Source: Chionoecetes opilio (lineage: Eukaryota > Arthropoda > Malacostraca > Decapoda > Majidae). Taken from it: a DNA stretch of 64,000 nucleotides. Under the pieces are notes generated by a model. The model was not told where the DNA came from, made no database searches, and saw nothing but the letters and a program-made list of their open reading frames with translations. Shown piece by piece: positions 59,640-64,000 of the stretch. The first letter of the stretch is position 1. Each line of letters begins with the position of its first letter. The stretch spans positions 1 to 64,000 of the forward strand of contig JACEEZ010021693.1 in the NCBI GenBank assembly GCA_016584305.1, written 5' to 3'. The position numbers were made by a program, and so were the translations under genes.

Positions 59640-61130
59640 CGACGAACGGCAGACCTTCGCTTACCGTAAGACGGATAAAAAACCCTGTAATTTTGGAACG
59701 AAGAGCAGGGACGTGGTTGGCGGTCAAGGTTGGAGACACAGGTATCCCCGTGTCTTCACTCAACCTTCGATGAATTTTTATTACATTCCTAATCTGGAGG
59801 GATTAAGAGATATGTTCAAAAATTTCTTGCCAATATGTATTTAAGTACAAGTATAAGATTATTAGGTATTACATATGCGGCAATAAGTGATTTTAGTGAC
59901 AATAATGAAGGAGGTTCAGGATAGCGAGGAGGGTAGTGGCTTGAGCCACCGCCATCATCAAGGTTGCTGCCAAAACCTGCCAGGACGTTTCTCGTACCGC
60001 ACATATTCACATGAGCGGTAAGAGAAACTTCGTATACACGCCTCTACTGTTAATTAACTTAATTAAATATATATTTCACCAACTTCATAGCCGATCGCAA
60101 CGTTTCTGTTGATGTTTTTAATAATAATAAGGGCAAATACGCATTATACACTATTTTAGTCGTACTGCTGGCTACACAGTTTGAAGCAGCACTGTTGCCA
60201 CGAGATTGCTACAGGCGTGAGATCTCAACCAACCTCCGATGTCGACTCTCGGTAAAGAATTGAAGGCATGCCGCTCGTAGCTACCTAGCTGTTCGTCGCT
60301 CTACCGCCTTCAACTCTCGGTACGGGCCAGAGAGACATTCCCCCAAGTGACGTAGTCAAGATCTGCGCGTAGGTCGACCATTCTATATAGATCAAGATAA
60401 TATGCACACAGCAGTAGCTCTACAGTCAGTCGAGCCTTCGTCATTACTTGACACTTTCAGGGTTTTTAACGATTACTTGACGATTTACGATTACAATTTC
60501 ATTACTTGAGATGTTATGTTCTCAATTTTTCCCTGTAATTTTTACAGCTACTTTTGCTGCCAGTTTTTGAGCTTCCTAGCTACAGTCTATACAGTACACA
60601 CTTAACACTTGAAATTGTTAACAGTAATTTTTTACACATTGTGGATATACCCACGCTAGTACTGACACATATACTTTTACTCGGCCATGTCATTTTCTTT
60701 GATGCTGAACATCATGTAATAATCCACTATTTTCCACATTAGCATTTGCAGCAATATCCTCATGATACTTGGAATTCAAGCGGCCCAACCTTTTATCTCT
60801 GGTCCCGCCAAATTCTTTGTGATTTTTCTGTGCATTTAGCTCAGATTTTGCACACTTTTAGCGATAGGAATTAAGCTTTGGGAACTTTAGAGTTTATAAT
60901 GTATACATTATATGTATGTATATAGCCTTTAGTGTACAGTTTCTTTTACCGCTTTTTATTTCCTAGCTAATTCTTCTGTGACTAATTTAGGACAAATTTA
61001 TATTAGCGGCCCGAGCAATGTCAGTCAGTCAGTTATCACACAAGTGTAACACGTATTATAACTTCCATACAGGATATATATATTACATCAAAAACGTATA
61101 TTAGGACATCTTAAACAAAATATTATATAT
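59640..61130. other. intergenic, no gene seen
   Basis: Base-balanced to AT-rich unique-looking DNA with only short frames. A block at 60360-60395 is an inverted match to 54735-54760. Confidence 0.55.
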
Positions 61131-61142
61131 ATTATTAATAAT

Positions 61143-61312
<170 letters not shown>

Positions 61313-61330
61313 TTATACGTATATCTTTCC

Positions 61331-61390
61331 TGCCATGTTTCATCGTGAGAACCATGAACAAGCTGTTCATGGTTCTCACGGTTCATGGCA
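61331..61390. repeat. 60-base hairpin
   Basis: A perfect 17-bp inner stem (CGTGAGAACCATGAACA with its inverse) around an AGC loop, extended by TGCCATG/CATGGCA pairing to about 27 bp. It sits 20 bases after an (AT)n block. Confidence 0.75.
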
Positions 61391-61531
61391 CTCTCTTAAC
61401 ATGAACAAGTAGGTCACAGGCCAAATGTATAGGTGTCAGCCTTTGTTAGGTTCAACGACACTTGTAACACAAGGGAGAAGCGGACAATAGCCGGGTGAGG
61501 AGAGGAGTAGGCTTCGGACAACGACTCTCAA

Positions 61532-61797
61532 GGCCGGTTCCCACTATCCCGCTTGTACGGCCACCGTACAACAACAAAGACGTCACAATGACGTCATAGC
61601 AAAGTCTACCGCACCGCCGTACCGTTGTACGGCTGCCGTACAAAGTTAAATTCAAGTCATCTCTCCCGCTCGGCGGTGTCCGCTCGAGCGGAGTTGCCAA
61701 CTGTGCCCATTTACCACAAATACCACTCAAGCGGTGATGATGGTGACGTCATTGTTGTTGTACAGCGGCCGTACAAGCGGGATAGTGAGAACCGGCG
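61532..61797. mobile_element. TTAA-flanked MITE, copy B (266 bp)
   Basis: Inverted orientation relative to copy A at 40887-41154. The ends read GGCCGGTTCYCACTATCCCGCTTGTACGGC. The right flank is TTAA (61798-61801) and the left is TCAA, one change from TTAA. Homologous interior blocks include CTCCGCTCGAGCGGAC (same palindrome in both) and TACCACTCAAGCGGTGATGATGG. Confidence 0.85.
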
Positions 61798-61977
61798 TTA
61801 ACAGGACGCTCACTCACGCGCTCCTCCGAGACTCACTGGGTGTGTTCAAGACATTCACTATACTGGTTGTAATATCTCTACGCTCCTTATTGGACCTATA
61901 AATAAATGTGTACAAAACTGGACATACATATTTAAATCAGCCAAAATAAGTCTCTACAAATATACCGACTATATAAA

Positions 61978-62120
<143 letters not shown>

Positions 62121-62394
62121 CATTTTATACCATATATCATTCCTCAGTATATTTTTGTTTTCAAACAGAAATAAAAGGTGTTCATTGGTTTCATATTTGT
62201 TTTCCATTCCCATGGTTAATATTGTTATGGACTATTTATTTAGTTCCTTGCATGATAACCTTGTTAGTTAAATGAGTGTATGAGCAGAAAAGGGTATGGT
62301 GTAAATAGTTTGCAGATTCTGAATATCTTCTCCAAATGGGAAAACAACAGGAATTAGGATTAATACAGATATAATAGTAATGGTAGAGACAGTG

Positions 62395-62530
62395 GTGATA
62401 CAGTATTAGTAGTGATGGAAATACATTAGTAGTGGTGGAGTAACAGTAGTTGTGGTGGTGGAGATACATTAGTAGTGGTGGTGATGGTGATAATGGTGGT
62501 AATGGTAGTGGTGGTGGAGATACAGTAGTA
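62395..62530. repeat. degenerate GTAGTGGTG triplet tract
   Basis: Imperfect GTG/GTA/GAT triplets with a repeated AGTGGTGGAGATACA phrase. Confidence 0.85.
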
Positions 62531-63008
62531 GTTGTGAGCGACATGAGGACTTCTGCTGATGACGCTATCCAAAAGGCTGATAGGCCCCTCCGCCCCCCAA
62601 CCTCTCCCCGCTCCCCCACCCACCTCTTCCTTACCTCTTCTCTTTTAAACAAAAGTGAAATACAAATGTGTACGTGTAAATGATGTCACATGATTATATT
62701 AGAGGTAGTAGATTGTGTTGGTTAAAAGGAAGGGCACATTGGTGGAATACCAGAGGGGGGGAAGGATGTGAGGCTAATATATGTATAATGTAAGGATGAG
62801 TGGATGCAAAGAAGCACTAAAAGAAACACAAGTATGGTTTAGCTGCATCCTTCTGGGGGTTCCCAGCAACAGGGACAGTGCTATGTACCAGATCAGATAG
62901 TATTTCAATATTATGAGCCTATTTCTTTGGAAATAATATTCTACTGAACCCTCATCATTTCTTACATAGAGAGTTGGGAAATATGCGAACGTGCTGCCGG
63001 GCCCGTGT

Positions 63009-63372
63009 AGTACCAAAGTAGAACATAGTACATTTCAAGCGAATGTGCCCGTGCCTAGAACACTACGTACCCTCCCCTTATACTGAAACACTGCTCCCTG
63101 GGTGAATAGTTGTTTGACAATATATGCGTTTTACCCAAGATTAGAATTGGTATTCGTGTACTATATTGTCAAACAACTATTCACTCAGATAGCAGTGTTT
63201 CACTATACGGGTAGGGTAGTGTTCTAGGCAAAAGCACATTCACTTGAAATGTTCCATGTTCTACTTTAATTACTACTCTACATTCAATGTTTCCACCATG
63301 TTTTACCCAAAATCAGAATTGGTATATGTACATTGTCAAACAACTATTCACCCAGGGAGCAGTGTTTCAGTG
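63009..63372. mobile_element. foldback element with an extra direct copy of its loop and inner arm
   Basis: The left arm (63009-63125) and right arm (63162-63274) are inverted copies at about 85%, sharing AAGTAGAACAT, CATTTCAAG, GCCTAGAACACTAC, GAAACACTGCT and AATAGTTGTTTGACAATATA. The loop (63126-63161) contains TTTTACCCAAGATTAGAATTGG. A further copy of loop plus inner right arm follows in direct orientation at 63301-63372. Confidence 0.8.
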
Positions 63373-63693
63373 CGTATTTGTGCAGTGTAGCTACTCGGGC
63401 AAAAGGTAGCTAGTGAGATCGCTACACCGGGCGGCGGGCAGCAACTCAACGCGTAACGTCACGGCTTTTTAAGAGAAGAACTTTCACCACTTGCCGCGCA
63501 CCACTTGAAATCGCGCCACCCGTGCTCCTACTTGTAGTAGTGTATATACTTTGCTTTAAATCAATGGTTAACAGGATGATTCTTCAGTTATGGTGAGACA
63601 TGTTAAAGACACTCCATATACAAAATCTTACAGTATTAGGCTTCATCGAATATTGCATTAGTCAATTAGATCAAGACGTGATAACTTTAATTT

Positions 63694-64000
63694 CTTAAAG
63701 TAATCGTCCAAACTATTTCATCATTCTTAACTTAATGTAGTCAAAATATAGCCATTATTGAGTATATCAACAATATGGTGTCACCTTTTGCATTCAGTCA
63801 GCCGTTTCTAAATAATCAGCAATCAAAATATCTAAATTCCCCGAGCTTCCAAACCGCTCCTGACAACTAGCAGACAATGCGCCATGAGTCAATGACGTCA
63901 CACAAGATACACCCCGCTTGAGAAAGAAGTCTGAAGCGTGTGTACACGAACAATAAACAAAGTATTTGAAGAATTTTGGGTGTTTTTTATATTTTCTCTT
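63694..64000. mobile_element. second copy of the 50183-type foldback, left arm (runs off the window)
   Basis: CTTAAAGTAATCGTCCA, then GTCAAAATATAGCCAT, GAGTATATCAACAATATG, CTAAATTCCCCG, ATGACGTCAC and GAATTTTGGGTG occur in the same order as at 50183-50490, at roughly 80%. The other arm lies outside the window. Confidence 0.8.

Overview
The window is gene-poor, AT-rich, repeat-choked animal DNA, most likely from a decapod crustacean. The organism is my inference. It rests on four things: TTAGG-type (AACCT) pentanucleotide arrays as in arthropods; exons of an ionotropic receptor (IR), a protostome chemoreceptor family; a mix of Jockey-like and CR1-like LINEs, Penelope-like and Harbinger relics; and a very high density of microsatellites. 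I see no rRNA, tRNA, CRISPR array or bacterial-style gene.

The only host gene I can support is one partial IR gene on the minus strand. Two exons (51747-51905 and 51391-51481) and a third 11.2 kb away (39924-40224) have matching splice phases. Joined, they read continuously through the first ligand-binding lobe (S1) into the first membrane helix. The missing 5' and 3' exons were not found in the window. The long intron is filled with transposon debris.

Layout: 1-12.9 kb is AT-rich and looks like poor consensus (runaway homopolymers, no gene). 12.97-15.44 kb is a damaged copy of a Jockey-like LINE. 15.4-18.0 kb is noisy sequence and an (AT)n block. 19.1-19.5 kb is a 400-bp palindrome built from two copies of a SAP-like gene fragment. 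19.65-19.98 kb is a tandemly duplicated RT scrap. 20.18-20.64 kb is the GIY-YIG end of a Penelope-like element (PLE), abutting a near full-length Jockey-like LINE on the minus strand (20.64-25.4 kb: gag-like ORF1 with three zinc knuckles, then EN-RT ORF2). 28.97-30.09 kb is a second PLE copy (RT plus part of EN), cut by a foldback element. 31.89-32.22 kb is a HARBI1-like transposase relic. 35.83-36.18 kb is a third PLE fragment whose 3' region carries a recognisable hammerhead ribozyme fold. 38.3-46.1 kb holds large foldbacks, a TTAA-flanked MITE and several LINE ends. 47-64 kb is dominated by foldbacks and very long microsatellites.

The most unusual theme is the repeated pairing of inverted-repeat arms with a simple-sequence centre. 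One family of at least four members has ~105-bp arms, and three of the four have a TTAGG-type array as their core. Other foldbacks enclose (AT)n, and a mariner-type TIR pair encloses ~600 bp of (CAC/CAT/CAA)n. Nearly all long ORFs in the eastern part are translations of these simple repeats and are not genes.
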